DNA from: Planctomycetota bacterium
GTDB lineage: Bacteria; Planctomycetota; Planctomycetia; Pirellulales; Pirellulaceae
NCBI GenBank assembly: GCA_016872725.1
Contig: VGZC01000004.1
Location: forward strand, 62,001-126,000
Length of the DNA: 64,000 bases
Direction of reading: 5' to 3'
This document shows, piece after piece, positions 26,856-35,734 of this stretch; position 1 is the stretch's first letter, and every line of letters begins with the position of its first letter. The position numbers were made by a program, and so were the translations under genes. The notes beneath the pieces were generated by a model that saw only the letters and a program-made list of their open reading frames with translations, had not been told where the DNA came from and did not search any database.

Positions 26856-28850
26856 TCAAACGGGTCCTCGCCCATCGAACGCGCGCCGATCGTCGGCCGC
26901 GCCGCCGTCCGCGTCGGCTTCGAGCGGCTCCGTCGCGTCGGCCGAACCGGACAGCTTGTTATAGAGCGTGCCTCGCCCGATTCCGAGAATACGGCAGGCT
27001 TGCGTCTTGTTGCCGTGGACGGCGTCGAGGACGTACCGGATGTGGCGCCGTTCGAGTTCCTGGAGCGAGATGAGCTGGGCTTGGGGCGGCGGCGTGTTGC
27101 CGGGATGAGGGAGCCCGAGATCGGCGGGGCTGATTTCGAGCCCGCTGCCGAGCACGACGGCCCGCTCGACCGCGTTCTTCAGCTCCCGGACGTTGCCGGG
27201 CCACGGATAATCGCGAAGGGCCTGCGAGGCCTCCATCGACAGACGCCGCGGACCTCGCCCCGTCGTCCGCCGAAACCGTTCGAGATACAGCGTCGCCAGC
27301 TCGATGACGTCCTCGCCCCGATCGCGCAGCGGCGGGACTCGGATGTCGATGACGCGAAGCCGATAATAAAGGTCCTCGCGAAACCGTTTCTGCCGCACCA
27401 GTTGTTCGAGGTCGCGGTGCGTCGCGGCGATCAGACGCACGTCGACGCGGATCGAATCCTCGCCGCCCAACCGCTGGAACGAGTGTCCTTCGAGGACGCG
27501 AAGGAGTTTCGCCTGGCATGCCAGACTCATTTCGCCGACTTCGTCCAGGAAAAGCGTGCCGCGATGCGCCCGCTCGAACTGGCCCACGTGCCGCCGGTCG
27601 GCGCCCGTGAACGCGCCCGCTTCATGGCCGAAGAGCTCGCTCTCGAGCAGCGATTCGCTGAACGCCGCGCAGTTCACCGCGATGAACGGCCCCGCGCCGT
27701 ACCGGCTCAGCTCGTGAATGGCCCGCGCGATCAGCTCCTTGCCCGTTCCGCTTTCCCCCAAGACAAGGACGTTCGACGACGCCGGCCCGACCCGCGAGAT
27801 CTGGTCCAGGACGCGTTGCATCGGAGGGCTGGAACCGACAAGCTGGTTCTGGTCGTCAAGCCGCCTGCGCAGCTCGACATTCGCCTGTTCGAGCCGCTCG
27901 CGGTGCTCCAGATTCTCGAGCGCGGCTCCCATCTGGTGCGCGACGACCGCCGCGAAATCGAGATCCCCGCGCTCAAACGGCGCTTTTTCCAGGTCCCGAT
28001 GGCACTCGATCGCGCCCCGGCACCCCTGCCTCGCCGGAATCGGAATGCCGATCGCCGTTCCGGCCGTCGACGTTTTCTTGTCCGCCCCGGCCTTTTCGTC
28101 CACGCAAATCGCCTTGCGCTTCTCGACCGCTAGGCTCGCCAGCACGTGTTCCGTCAGCGGAGCCCCCTCCCGGCCCTCGCACCGAAGGCGGCCGTCCGTT
28201 CCCACCAACCAGACGGCGACCGCGTCCGCGTCCAACCCCTCCCTCAATGCGTCCAAGCCGGCCCTCGCCAAGCTCGCCACATCGTTGTGCGATTGGAGCG
28301 AGTGGGCCAGACGACAGAGCACGGCCGAGTCGCGCACGACGCGCGACATAGCATCCCCAACGTTCTGCTCCACCAGCGCCTTGGATACGCCCGACGCATT
28401 CACACGCTGGTAAATCGTCGTCGCCCGCAACTTCGACGATCCGTCGAACGGCGCCTTCCACTCCTCCGACCGCGGCGCGAACAGGATCAACCGATCGCCC
28501 ACACGAATCAAATCGCCCGGCTCCAATACCACCTGCTGCACCAATTGCGAGTTGACATAGGTGCCGTTGCGACTGCCGCAGTCCTCGAGATGCCACCGAT
28601 CGGCCCGATACGAAATCCGCGCGTGCAGGCGGCTCGCCCGATCGTCGTCGAGCGGAATTTCGCGCGAAGGATGCCGACCGATCGTGACCGCCGCGTCCCG
28701 AGTCAAATGGCGCGTCGTTCCAGCCGAAGGACCGTTGAGCATGATGAGCGAACACGCGTCGCTCGCACGCCCTTCTTCCGCTCGCTCGCTCAACCCGCGA
28801 CCCTCCCGCTCCGCCGCCCGCCAACCCCGCGCGCCGACTTCGTACCCCAT
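26856..28850 (-). CDS. Sigma-54-dependent activator with FHA and GAF sensory domains
   Basis: This 664-residue enhancer-binding protein starts with an FHA domain (about residues 35-125, GRHPSREI and SRNGTYVN). A GAF domain (about 180-325) follows. The AAA+ core has Walker A GESGTGKE at 365-372, the sigma-54-contact GAFTGA at 412-417 and Walker B TLFLDEVGE at 432-440. A Fis-type helix-turn-helix (about 605-635, KTQACRILGIGRGTLYNKL) completes it. The FHA domain should read phosphothreonine, coupling Ser/Thr kinase signalling to sigma-54 transcription, which is a common layout in Planctomycetota and Myxococcota. Target genes are unknown. No cognate kinase is in the window. Confidence 0.93.
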   Translation of the reverse strand: MGYEVGARGWRAAEREGRGLSERAEEGRASDACSLIMLNGPSAGTTRHLTRDAAVTIGRHPSREIPLDDDRASRLHARISYRADRWHLEDCGSRNGTYVNSQLVQQVVLEPGDLIRVGDRLILFAPRSEEWKAPFDGSSKLRATTIYQRVNASGVSKALVEQNVGDAMSRVVRDSAVLCRLAHSLQSHNDVASLARAGLDALREGLDADAVAVWLVGTDGRLRCEGREGAPLTEHVLASLAVEKRKAICVDEKAGADKKTSTAGTAIGIPIPARQGCRGAIECHRDLEKAPFERGDLDFAAVVAHQMGAALENLEHRERLEQANVELRRRLDDQNQLVGSSPPMQRVLDQISRVGPASSNVLVLGESGTGKELIARAIHELSRYGAGPFIAVNCAAFSESLLESELFGHEAGAFTGADRRHVGQFERAHRGTLFLDEVGEMSLACQAKLLRVLEGHSFQRLGGEDSIRVDVRLIAATHRDLEQLVRQKRFREDLYYRLRVIDIRVPPLRDRGEDVIELATLYLERFRRTTGRGPRRLSMEASQALRDYPWPGNVRELKNAVERAVVLGSGLEISPADLGLPHPGNTPPPQAQLISLQELERRHIRYVLDAVHGNKTQACRILGIGRGTLYNKLSGSADATEPLEADADGGAADDRRAFDGRGPV

Positions 28851-29009
28851 CGACCCGCCCGCGCGACCTCAATTCGCGTCGTTCACATACAGAGCGCGCC
28901 GCGCGGAAGCGCATTGATTATAGACAGCCGTCCGCCGATTGGATACGACCCCGATCGATGGCCGACCGGTAGGCTCGGTCGCCGGACGGCGGCCGACGCG
29001 CGCGAAGCG

Positions 29010-29031
29010 GCCACGCTCGGGCGAGCGTGGC
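29010..29031. repeat. 9-bp-stem hairpin of the gtggctacgggt family
   Basis: The arms gccacgctc (29010-29018) and gagcgtggc (29023-29031) enclose loop gggc. The following ctacgggt links it to the 16-bp tandem repeat at 25077-25140. Confidence 0.7.
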
Positions 29032-29122
29032 TACGGGTATCCAAGAGGAGCTGTGCGCGGGGCACGGTTTCACATGCACGTGTCGTTGAGGCGGCAAGCA
29101 GGGTGCTGGCCCCACTCTGTGG

Positions 29123-29152
29123 CGGCTCGCAACGCTCGGCTTCGGGTTTCAC
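29123..29152. repeat. Second copy of a 30-bp dispersed repeat
   Basis: The sequence matches 10609-10638 at 29 of 30 positions (a for g at the tenth base). Here the inverted partner arm seen at 10478-10494 is absent. Confidence 0.75.
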
Positions 29153-29202
29153 GAGGGACGACAGCGAATTGGAGACCCACATTGCGGAATCGAACGGAAC
29201 AC

Positions 29203-29226
29203 AGCGGAAGCCGTGCGACTTCCGCT
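29203..29226. repeat. 8-bp-stem hairpin, acttccgc family
   Basis: The arms agcggaag (29203-29210) and cttccgct (29219-29226) are complementary. The 3' part shares tgcgacttccgc with the hairpin at 24600-24617. Confidence 0.7.
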
Positions 29227-29374
29227 GGTGCGTCTGAGAACGCGTTTTGGCGCGCGGCTGGTCGACCATGGGCTTCGCGAGGAAGTGGTCGCCGGTTACG
29301 ATGGCCATCGCGGGTCGGTATTTTTCTTGGCGGGAATGGGAAATCGGGAAGCTCGGGCGATCGGGTGAGCCGAC

Positions 29375-30115
29375 GTGACAACGGCAGTCGACAAATCGAG
29401 CGCGCGGATCCGGGGCATGTTCGCGGCGATCGCGCCGCGCTACGATCGGTTGAACCATCTCTTGTCGATGCAGGTCGACCGGTACTGGCGGTGGCGGACG
29501 GCGCGACGGATCGCGAAACCGGGGTGCGGTCCGATCCTGGACGTCTGCACGGGAACGGGCGATCTGGCATTCGCCTTCGATCGGCGGACGCGCGGGACGG
29601 CGTCGATCGTCGGCGCCGATTTCTGTCGGCCGATGCTCGAGATCGGCGAGCGGAAGGCGGTCCGGCGGGGAGTGGAGGACCGGGTTCGATTCATCGAGGC
29701 GGACGCGTTGGCGTTGCCGTTCGACGCGGATTCGTTCGCGGTGGTTTCGGTTGCGTTCGGCCTTCGCAATCTGGCGGACACCGACCTTGGGCTCTGTGAA
29801 ATGCGGCGGGTCTGTCGTCCGGGAGGGACGGTGGCCGTCCTGGAATTCAGCCGACCGGCCCGGCAGCCGTTCGCGGCCCTTTACGGCTGGTATTTCCGCG
29901 CAGTGCTGCCTCGGATCGGGCAGTGGCTCGCCCGCAACGCGGACGACGCCTACGGCTATTTGCCGGCGAGCGTCGCGGCATTTCCGAGCGGCCGGGAATT
30001 GGCCGATCGCATGGAGCGGGCGGGCCTTCACGACGTGCGGTGGCAAGCGTTCACGCTGGGCGTCGCGACGCTGTATATCGGCCGGAAGCGGGGTGGATGG
30101 AAGCGGGACGGGTGA
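29375..30115 (+). CDS. ubiE: Demethylmenaquinone/ubiquinone C-methyltransferase
   Basis: This 246-residue SAM-dependent methyltransferase of the UbiE/MenG family has the SAM-binding glycine motif ILDVCTGTGDLAFAF. It also has FGLRNLAD and the family-specific VLEFSRPARQPFAALYGWYF. It methylates the quinone ring at the last step of menaquinone (and ubiquinone) synthesis. Translation probably starts at the GTG at 29375. It is the first gene of a tight four-gene run, ubiE-ubiX-mqnP-mqnE. The presence of mqnE downstream suggests that menaquinone is the product. Confidence 0.93.
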   Translation: MTTAVDKSSARIRGMFAAIAPRYDRLNHLLSMQVDRYWRWRTARRIAKPGCGPILDVCTGTGDLAFAFDRRTRGTASIVGADFCRPMLEIGERKAVRRGVEDRVRFIEADALALPFDADSFAVVSVAFGLRNLADTDLGLCEMRRVCRPGGTVAVLEFSRPARQPFAALYGWYFRAVLPRIGQWLARNADDAYGYLPASVAAFPSGRELADRMERAGLHDVRWQAFTLGVATLYIGRKRGGWKRDG

Positions 30116-30147
30116 AAGCGGGACGCGTGGGGACAGGACGATCGCAG

Positions 30148-30816
30148 ATGAGTCAAGGGCCTTGGGTGGTCGCCGTGACGGGAGCGAGCGGCGGCATCTA
30201 TGCGCTGCGGCTCATCGATTGCCTGCTCGCCGCCGACCAGGAGGTGGCCTTGTCGATCAGCCGTTCGGGCGCCGCTGTGCTTCGGCACGAAACGGGGCTC
30301 GACGTGTCGCTCGACGCATTCGACGCGCACCGGCTATGGACGCGTCCCGACGGCCGTCCCTGGTGGACAGCCTTGCATGGGCCGTTCGCGGAGGGTCGAT
30401 CGGTGCCCGCCGAGGGACGGGGCGCGCTTCGGTACTACGACCACCGCGATTTCATGGCGCCGATCGCGAGCGGATCGCACCGTACGCGGGGCATGGTGAT
30501 TTGTCCTTGTTCGGGCGGGACGTTGAGCGGCGTGGCGCACGGGTCGTGCGACAATTTGATCGAGCGCGCGGCCGAGGTGCATTTGAAGGAGGGACGAACA
30601 CTCGTGCTGGTGCCTCGCGAGACGCCCGTCTCGCGAGGCTACCTTCAAAACCTCGTGCGCGCCGCGCGGGGCGGCGCGGTCGTGCTCCCTGCGATGCCCG
30701 CCTTCTACCAGGGACATGCTTCGGTCCACGATTTGGTCGATTTCATCATCGCGAGGATCCTGGACCAATTCTCGATCGAACACGCGTTGAGCCGTCGGTG
30801 GGGGGCATCGCCATGA
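30148..30816 (+). CDS. ubiX: Flavin prenyltransferase UbiX
   Basis: This 222-residue flavodoxin-like protein has the N-terminal AVTGASGGIYALRLI, a CPCSGGTLSGVAHG active-site loop and the RETPVSRGYLQNL and PAFYQG motifs of UbiX. It makes prenylated FMN, the cofactor for UbiD-type decarboxylases, which in futalosine-pathway organisms act on the quinone precursor. It is longer than most UbiX proteins because of an insert around residues 75-105. The ATG at 30148 is 32 bp after ubiE, and the stop overlaps the next start as ATGA, so translation is coupled. Confidence 0.93.
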   Translation: MSQGPWVVAVTGASGGIYALRLIDCLLAADQEVALSISRSGAAVLRHETGLDVSLDAFDAHRLWTRPDGRPWWTALHGPFAEGRSVPAEGRGALRYYDHRDFMAPIASGSHRTRGMVICPCSGGTLSGVAHGSCDNLIERAAEVHLKEGRTLVLVPRETPVSRGYLQNLVRAARGGAVVLPAMPAFYQGHASVHDLVDFIIARILDQFSIEHALSRRWGASP

Positions 30817-31727
30817 TCGGCGGGATCCGCCGCGTGCTCGACATGATCCGGTTCAGCCACACGCTCTTCGCCATGCCGTTCGCCGGTTTGGCGGCGGTGA
30901 TGGCGTGGGTCGCGCCGACGCCGGACGGGATCGACCGGGGGATTCGCGTTCGGGATCTGGCGGGCGTCTTGGTTTGCATGGTCGCCGCGCGCAGCGCGGC
31001 GATGGCGTTCAACCGGATCGTCGATCGGCGATTCGACGCGGCGAATCCGCGGACGGCGGGGCGGCACTTGCCCGCCGGCCTCGTTTCGGCTCGAAGCGCG
31101 GCCGCGTTCACGATCGGATCGGCGAGCCTATTCGTCGCATCGACGCTCGTGTTCCTGCCCAATGTCCTTCCGATCGTGCTTGCGGCGCCGGTCCTCGCCG
31201 TGTTGTTCGTCTACAGCTATACGAAGCGATTCACGTCCCTTTCGCATTTCTGGTTGGGGTTCTCGCTCATGCTCGCTCCGGTCGCCGTCTGGATCGCGGT
31301 CCGCGGCCGCGCGGTGTCAGCGGATCCGTTCGACCTGGCGATCCCCCTGTTGCTCGGGCTCGGCGTCTTGTTCTGGGTCGCCGGCTTCGATGTGGTCTAC
31401 GCGTGCCAGGACGCCGACTTCGATCGGCGGTCGAAGCTCCACAGCCTTCCCGCTCGGCTCGGTGTTCCGGCGGCCCTTCGGCTGTCCGCCGCCTGCCATC
31501 TCGCGACGGTCGGCCTCTTCGCGTCGTTGCCCTGGCTTTTTCCGGCGCTTGGGCTCGGCGCCTTGTACCACGCGGCCATGGTGGGGTTGGCGGGCCTCCT
31601 CGCGTACGAACATTGGATCGTCCGACCGGACGATTTGACACGTGTCAACCTCGCGTTCTTCCACGTCAACGTGGCCGTGAGTTGCGGCATGCTGGCGGTC
31701 GGAAGCGCGGACCTCCTGTGGATCTGA
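30813..31727 (+). CDS. mqnP: UbiA-family prenyltransferase, probably MqnP
   Basis: This 304-residue membrane prenyltransferase has eight or nine hydrophobic segments. The first Asp-rich motif, NRIVDRRFD (N67, D71, D75), binds Mg-prenyl diphosphate. A second motif, DVVYACQDADFDRR, follows in the UbiA position. The context, between ubiX and mqnE, and a length typical of the UbiA group assigned to the futalosine pathway point to MqnP, which attaches the polyprenyl tail to the naphthoate. 4-hydroxybenzoate polyprenylation is the alternative. The start overlaps the ubiX stop (ATGA). Confidence 0.85.
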   Translation: MIGGIRRVLDMIRFSHTLFAMPFAGLAAVMAWVAPTPDGIDRGIRVRDLAGVLVCMVAARSAAMAFNRIVDRRFDAANPRTAGRHLPAGLVSARSAAAFTIGSASLFVASTLVFLPNVLPIVLAAPVLAVLFVYSYTKRFTSLSHFWLGFSLMLAPVAVWIAVRGRAVSADPFDLAIPLLLGLGVLFWVAGFDVVYACQDADFDRRSKLHSLPARLGVPAALRLSAACHLATVGLFASLPWLFPALGLGALYHAAMVGLAGLLAYEHWIVRPDDLTRVNLAFFHVNVAVSCGMLAVGSADLLWI

Positions 31728-31728
31728 T

Positions 31729-32829
31729 ATGGCGCCAGCGGCTCCCGACATGGCGAGCATCCGTCGCAAGGTGGAGGCCGGCGAACGGCTCACGATGGAC
31801 GACGGATTGTTCCTGGATCGTCCCGACGCGCGTCTTCAGGAAGTCGGCCTGCTCGCGAACATCGCCCGCGAGCGGATCAACGGCAACGTCGGCTACTACA
31901 ACATCAACACGCATCTGAACGCGACGAATATCTGCGTCTACCGCTGCACGTTCTGCGCGTTCCGGGCCGATCTCCGCGACCCGCGCGGCTATCGGATGAC
32001 GGACGAGCAGATCCTCGCGCGCGGGCGCGAGGCGGTCGACAACGGTTGCACGGAGATGCACATCGTCGGCGGACTGCACCATCAGATGGAATACGACTGG
32101 TACGTCCATCTGCTGCGCGTCCTGCGCGGCGCTTATCCCGAACTGCATCTGAAGGCGTGGACGGCCGTCGAAATCCACTGGTTCGAGTTCCTTTCCGGGC
32201 AATCGACGCGCGCGGTGCTCGAGGAACTGCGCGACGCGGGCATGGGGAGCATGCCGGGCGGCGGCGCGGAGATCTTCCATCCCGAAGTGCGGGACCGGAT
32301 CTGCGAACACAAGGCCGACGCCGGGAAATGGCTCGACATCCATCGGACGGCGCACGAGCTCGGCATCCGGACCAATTGCACGATGCTCTATGGCCACGTC
32401 GAACGATCGTTCCACCGGATCGACCACCTGCTCCGGCTGCGCGCCTTGCAGGACGAAACGGGCGGATTCCAGGCATTCGTCCCGCTCGCCTTCCATCCCG
32501 CCAATACGGGCCTATCGCAGATCCCGAAGGCATCGTCGACGACCGACCTGCGGACGATCGCCGTCTCCCGATTGATGCTCGACAACATCCCCCACATCAA
32601 GGCCTACTGGATCATGCTCGGCTTGGGTGTCGCGCAAACGGCTCTGGCGTACGGAGCCGACGATTTGGACGGCACGGTTCGGCACGAGCTGATCTACCAC
32701 GACGCGGGCGCGACGACGCCCGAGATCCTGTCGGTCGACGAGATTCGCCGCCGGATCATCGAAGCGGGCCGGGAGCCGGTGGAGCGCGACACGCTCTACC
32801 GACCGGTCGTCGGCGCGCGTCGGAAATGA
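31729..32829 (+). CDS. mqnE: Aminofutalosine synthase, radical SAM
   Basis: This 366-residue radical SAM enzyme has the CxxxCxxC cluster motif at C69, C73 and C76 (NICVYRCTFCAF). MqnE motifs follow: HIVGGLHHQMEYDWY, LKAWTAVEIHWFEFL, GSMPGGGAEIF, HRTAHELGIRTN and MLYGHVE. MqnE joins SAM and the MqnA product to give aminofutalosine, the first committed step of the futalosine route to menaquinone. CofH/MqnC relatives differ in the middle motifs, so MqnE is the better call. The start is 1 bp after the mqnP stop. The other mqn genes (A, B, C, D) are not in the window. Confidence 0.93.
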   Translation: MAPAAPDMASIRRKVEAGERLTMDDGLFLDRPDARLQEVGLLANIARERINGNVGYYNINTHLNATNICVYRCTFCAFRADLRDPRGYRMTDEQILARGREAVDNGCTEMHIVGGLHHQMEYDWYVHLLRVLRGAYPELHLKAWTAVEIHWFEFLSGQSTRAVLEELRDAGMGSMPGGGAEIFHPEVRDRICEHKADAGKWLDIHRTAHELGIRTNCTMLYGHVERSFHRIDHLLRLRALQDETGGFQAFVPLAFHPANTGLSQIPKASSTTDLRTIAVSRLMLDNIPHIKAYWIMLGLGVAQTALAYGADDLDGTVRHELIYHDAGATTPEILSVDEIRRRIIEAGREPVERDTLYRPVVGARRK

Positions 32830-32896
32830 ACCGACGGGGCTTCCCGCGCGACGGGTTCCGGGCGAGCTCGCGGGCGGCGATCGGCGATCGGAGCCG

Positions 32897-32925
32897 TTGA
32901 CAGCCGAGCCGGCGGGCCGTACCAT
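32897..32925 (+). promoter_or_regulatory. Candidate sigma-70 promoter upstream of rpmF
   Basis: TTGACA at 32897-32902 is followed after 17 bp by taccat at 32920-32925 (4 of 6 matches to TATAAT). It is correctly oriented for rpmF and the fatty-acid genes, with a leader of about 135 nt. This rests on pattern only; no transcript data are available. Confidence 0.5.
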
Positions 32926-33069
32926 CGGGAACTTGTCGTCGAGTATGGGACGATCGCGCGGCCGGCGGATCGCCGGCGCCGTGTGGACCGCGTCTTGGGC
33001 GCGGTCGAACCCGATCCGGCCGCTCGGCGGCCGGAGCCCGCATTGGTCCTGTGATGATTGGTTCTTGCC

Positions 33070-33255
33070 ATGGCAGTCCCCAAACGCAGACAGTCGAATT
33101 CGCGCACCGGCCGCCGCCGGGCTCACGACGCATTGAAGGCGAAGCAATTGGCGTTTTGCTCGAATTGCCGCTACGCCATCCCGACGCACATCGTGTGTCC
33201 GAATTGCGGCTATTACATGGGCCGGCGCGTCACGGAACCCGAAGAGACGGAATGA
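33070..33255 (+). CDS. rpmF: 50S ribosomal protein L32
   Basis: This 61-residue L32 starts MAVPKRRQSNSRTGRRRAHD. It has the zinc-ribbon cysteine pairs CSNC and CPNC, so it is the Zn-binding (C+) form. In many bacteria rpmF heads a plsX-fab operon; here plsX and fabH are absent and fabD follows directly after 88 bp, which keeps the link between ribosome and lipid synthesis. The ATG at 33070 was preferred over the in-frame upstream ATG because it gives the canonical start. Confidence 0.95.
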   Translation: MAVPKRRQSNSRTGRRRAHDALKAKQLAFCSNCRYAIPTHIVCPNCGYYMGRRVTEPEETE

Positions 33256-33343
33256 TGACCGCCGATCGGTACCTTGACCGACGCGGACGGGCTCGACGGG
33301 CTCGCCTCGACGCGCGGCGACGGGCGCCGATCCAGGTGATCGC

Positions 33344-34255
33344 GTGAAACGAATCGCATTCTTGTTTCCCGGTCAGGGCGCGCAGTACGTGGGAATGGGC
33401 CGCGTATTGCTGGAGACTTCGCCGAGCGCGCGGCGCCGGTTCGACGAAGCCAACGAGCGGCTCGGCTACGACTTGGCGTCGGTCTGTTTGGAGGGGCCCT
33501 CCGAGCTGCTCGATTCGACCGTTCAAAGCCAACCCGCGATCTACGTGACCAGCCTCGCCGCCTTGGACGTCTTGCGCGCCGGTCGTCCCGACGTCGTGGC
33601 CGGATGCGAGGCGGCCGCCGGGCTGAGCCTTGGCGAATTCACGGCGCTGACCTTCGCGGGAGTGCTCGCCTTCGAGGACGGGCTGCGCGTGGTCCAGCGC
33701 CGCGGCGAGGCGATGCAGGCGGCGTCGGACGCCCGATCGAGCGGCATGGTGAGCATCCTGGGACTCGAAATCCCCCGAATCGAGGAACTCTGCGCCCAGG
33801 CGTCGGCCGACGGTGAGATCCTGAGGATCGCCAACGACCTGTGCCCGGGCAATACGGTGGTTTCCGGAGATCAGGCGGCGTGCGAGCGGATTTCCGAGCT
33901 TGCGGTCGAAGCCGGCGCGATGCGCACGATCCCGCTCGCCGTCGCCGGCGCGTTCCACACGCCGATTATGGGGTCGGCCGTCGATCGGCTCGCCGAAACG
34001 CTCGCCGGAGTGACCCTCGAGCGCGGCCGGATCCCCGTGTATTCGAATGTCGACGGGAGTCCGCACACCGATCCGCGCGAGATCCACGATCTCCTGATCC
34101 AGCAGGTCGTTTCTCCCGTTCGCTGGGCCGCATCGATGCGCGCGATGCTCGCCGAGGGTTTTCAACCGTTTTTTGAAATCGGCCCTGGCCGCGTCTTGAC
34201 CGGCCTGCTCAAACGTTTTGACCGCAAGATCCCGTGCGAGAACACGGCCTGTTGA
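33344..34255 (+). CDS. fabD: Malonyl CoA-acyl carrier protein transacylase
   Basis: This 303-residue transacylase has FLFPGQGAQYVGMG, an active-site serine S95 in GLSLGEF (the usual His before Ser is Leu) and the catalytic His205 in GAFHTPIM. It loads malonyl groups onto ACP for fatty-acid elongation. Translation begins at GTG 33344. The gene is part of rpmF-fabD-fabG-acpP-fabF, with gaps of 88, 117, 251 and 112 bp; the larger gap before acpP contains its own promoter candidate. Confidence 0.95.
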   Translation: MKRIAFLFPGQGAQYVGMGRVLLETSPSARRRFDEANERLGYDLASVCLEGPSELLDSTVQSQPAIYVTSLAALDVLRAGRPDVVAGCEAAAGLSLGEFTALTFAGVLAFEDGLRVVQRRGEAMQAASDARSSGMVSILGLEIPRIEELCAQASADGEILRIANDLCPGNTVVSGDQAACERISELAVEAGAMRTIPLAVAGAFHTPIMGSAVDRLAETLAGVTLERGRIPVYSNVDGSPHTDPREIHDLLIQQVVSPVRWAASMRAMLAEGFQPFFEIGPGRVLTGLLKRFDRKIPCENTAC

Positions 34256-34372
34256 TCGGTCCGGGGCCGGGCCCGCCGATCGTTGAGCGGGTGGTTCGGT
34301 CGGTTTTCGAGCGGTTTTTCTGATCTTCCGGATTACCTCGATCTTCGTGGACTCGATGAAGGCGCAACGAAC

Positions 34373-35134
34373 ATGACAACTCCTCCCATTACGTCGGACC
34401 TGACCGGCCAGGCGGCGATCGTCACCGGAGCCTCGCAAGGGATCGGCAGGGCGGTGGCCCTCGTATTGGCCCGGAACGGCGCCAAGGTCGCGTGCGTCGC
34501 CCGCAACGCCGAAAAACTGCGGGAGACGGTCGCGGCGATCGAGGGCGCGGGCGGCCAGGCGATGGCGATCGCGTGCGATGTGAAGGACCGAGTGAGCGTC
34601 GACGGGGCCGTCGACCGGGTCGCCGACCAATGGGAACGGCTCGACATCCTGGTCAACAACGCGGGCGTGACGCGCGACACGCTGCTGCCCCGCATGTCGG
34701 ACGAGGAATGGGACGAGGTGATCGACACGAACCTTCGAGGCGCGTTCCTGTTCGCCCGAGCCGCGTCGCGGCACATGATGCGAGCGCGGTACGGTCGGAT
34801 CATCAACATGGCGAGCGTGGCCGGGCTGATCGGAAACGCCGGCCAAACCAACTACTCGGCCTCGAAAGCCGGACTCATCGGCATGACGCGGAGCCTCAGC
34901 AGGGAACTTGCCGGCCGCAAGGTGACCATCAACGCGGTCGCGCCGGGATTCATCGAAAGCGACATGACGCAGGCGATCGGCCCCGCCGTGCTCGAGGAAG
35001 CCGCCAAACGGATCCCCGCCAAGCGGCTGGGACGCCCCGAGGAGATCGCGTACGCCGTGCTCTTCCTCGCGGGCCCCGCGGCCGCCTACGTGACGGGCCA
35101 GGTCCTGACCGTGGACGGAGGCATGACCGGTTGA
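34373..35134 (+). CDS. fabG: 3-oxoacyl-[acyl-carrier-protein] reductase
   Basis: This 253-residue classical short-chain dehydrogenase has the NADPH-binding [10 protein letters not shown], the structural NNAG, the catalytic Ser of NMASVAG and the YxxxK of NYSASKAG. The C-terminal [12 protein letters not shown] is typical of FabG. It reduces 3-oxoacyl-ACP in each elongation round. The ATG at 34373 was chosen because it precedes the Rossmann motif by the usual distance; the frame is open back to 34283. It lies between fabD and acpP. Confidence 0.95.
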   Translation: MTTPPITSDLTGQAAIVTGASQGIGRAVALVLARNGAKVACVARNAEKLRETVAAIEGAGGQAMAIACDVKDRVSVDGAVDRVADQWERLDILVNNAGVTRDTLLPRMSDEEWDEVIDTNLRGAFLFARAASRHMMRARYGRIINMASVAGLIGNAGQTNYSASKAGLIGMTRSLSRELAGRKVTINAVAPGFIESDMTQAIGPAVLEEAAKRIPAKRLGRPEEIAYAVLFLAGPAAAYVTGQVLTVDGGMTG

Positions 35135-35208
35135 TCCTCGGGCCGCCGATCCGCGCCGCGGGCGTTTTCCGTTCGTTCGGGAACGCGGTTCAACTTCCCT
35201 GGTCTACC

Positions 35209-35238
35209 TTGACCGGCTTGGTGGCCATCCTCTATCTT
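35209..35238 (+). promoter_or_regulatory. Candidate promoter for acpP-fabF
   Basis: ttgacc (35209-35214) and tatctt (35233-35238) are separated by 18 bp. The same TATCTT -10 element occurs in the nusA promoter. The implied leader to acpP is about 140 nt. An independent promoter for acpP would fit its usual high expression. Confidence 0.55.
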
Positions 35239-35385
35239 GTTGTCTCACCAATCGATCTACGCGGCGGGGCGTTGAACCCGGCCGGCGTCGCAGACGTGTG
35301 TGTCCTACCCTGTCTGCCGGTATGTAGGTTTGCGGGTCCGGCCAGGTGGCTCCCCCATTCGAGTCTATTGCAGGAGACGTGGAAC

Positions 35386-35622
35386 GTGGCTTCCATTGAA
35401 GAACGGGTTGTCGACATCGTCGCCGAACAGTTGGGTGTCGATAAGGAAAAAGTGAAACGCGAGACGTCCTTCGTGAATGACCTAGGCGCGGACTCGCTCG
35501 ATCAGGTCGAGCTGGTCATGGAACTCGAAGAGGAGTTCGACCTGGATATTCCCGACGACGCGGCTGAGAAAATCCAGACGGTCGGACAGGCGATCGAATT
35601 CATCGAACAGCACCAGGAGTAG
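35386..35622 (+). CDS. acpP: Acyl carrier protein
   Basis: This 78-residue acidic ACP has the phosphopantetheine attachment serine S37 in [13 protein letters not shown]. It carries growing acyl chains between the Fab enzymes. The start is the GTG at 35386, preceded by CAGGAG. The N-terminus ([16 protein letters not shown]) is canonical. fabF follows after 112 bp. Confidence 0.96.
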   Translation: MASIEERVVDIVAEQLGVDKEKVKRETSFVNDLGADSLDQVELVMELEEEFDLDIPDDAAEKIQTVGQAIEFIEQHQE

Positions 35623-35734
35623 TCGCCGTGAAGGACCGCTCGCCGGCGCGCCGGGGCGGATGTCAACACGACGGAGTGCCGCGTGGGTGCGGGCCGGAGT
35701 CATCGAACGGGTGGACCAGGTTGCGAGCGGTCGA

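Larger units (their letters stand above)
28851..29374. other. 524-bp gene-free stretch with three dispersed palindromes
   Basis: No protein gene is supported here. It contains a hairpin (29010-29031), a 30-bp copy of the repeat seen at 10609-10638 (29123-29152), and a second hairpin (29203-29226). The promoter of the quinone cluster should lie in its right part, but I see no strong consensus. Confidence 0.65.
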
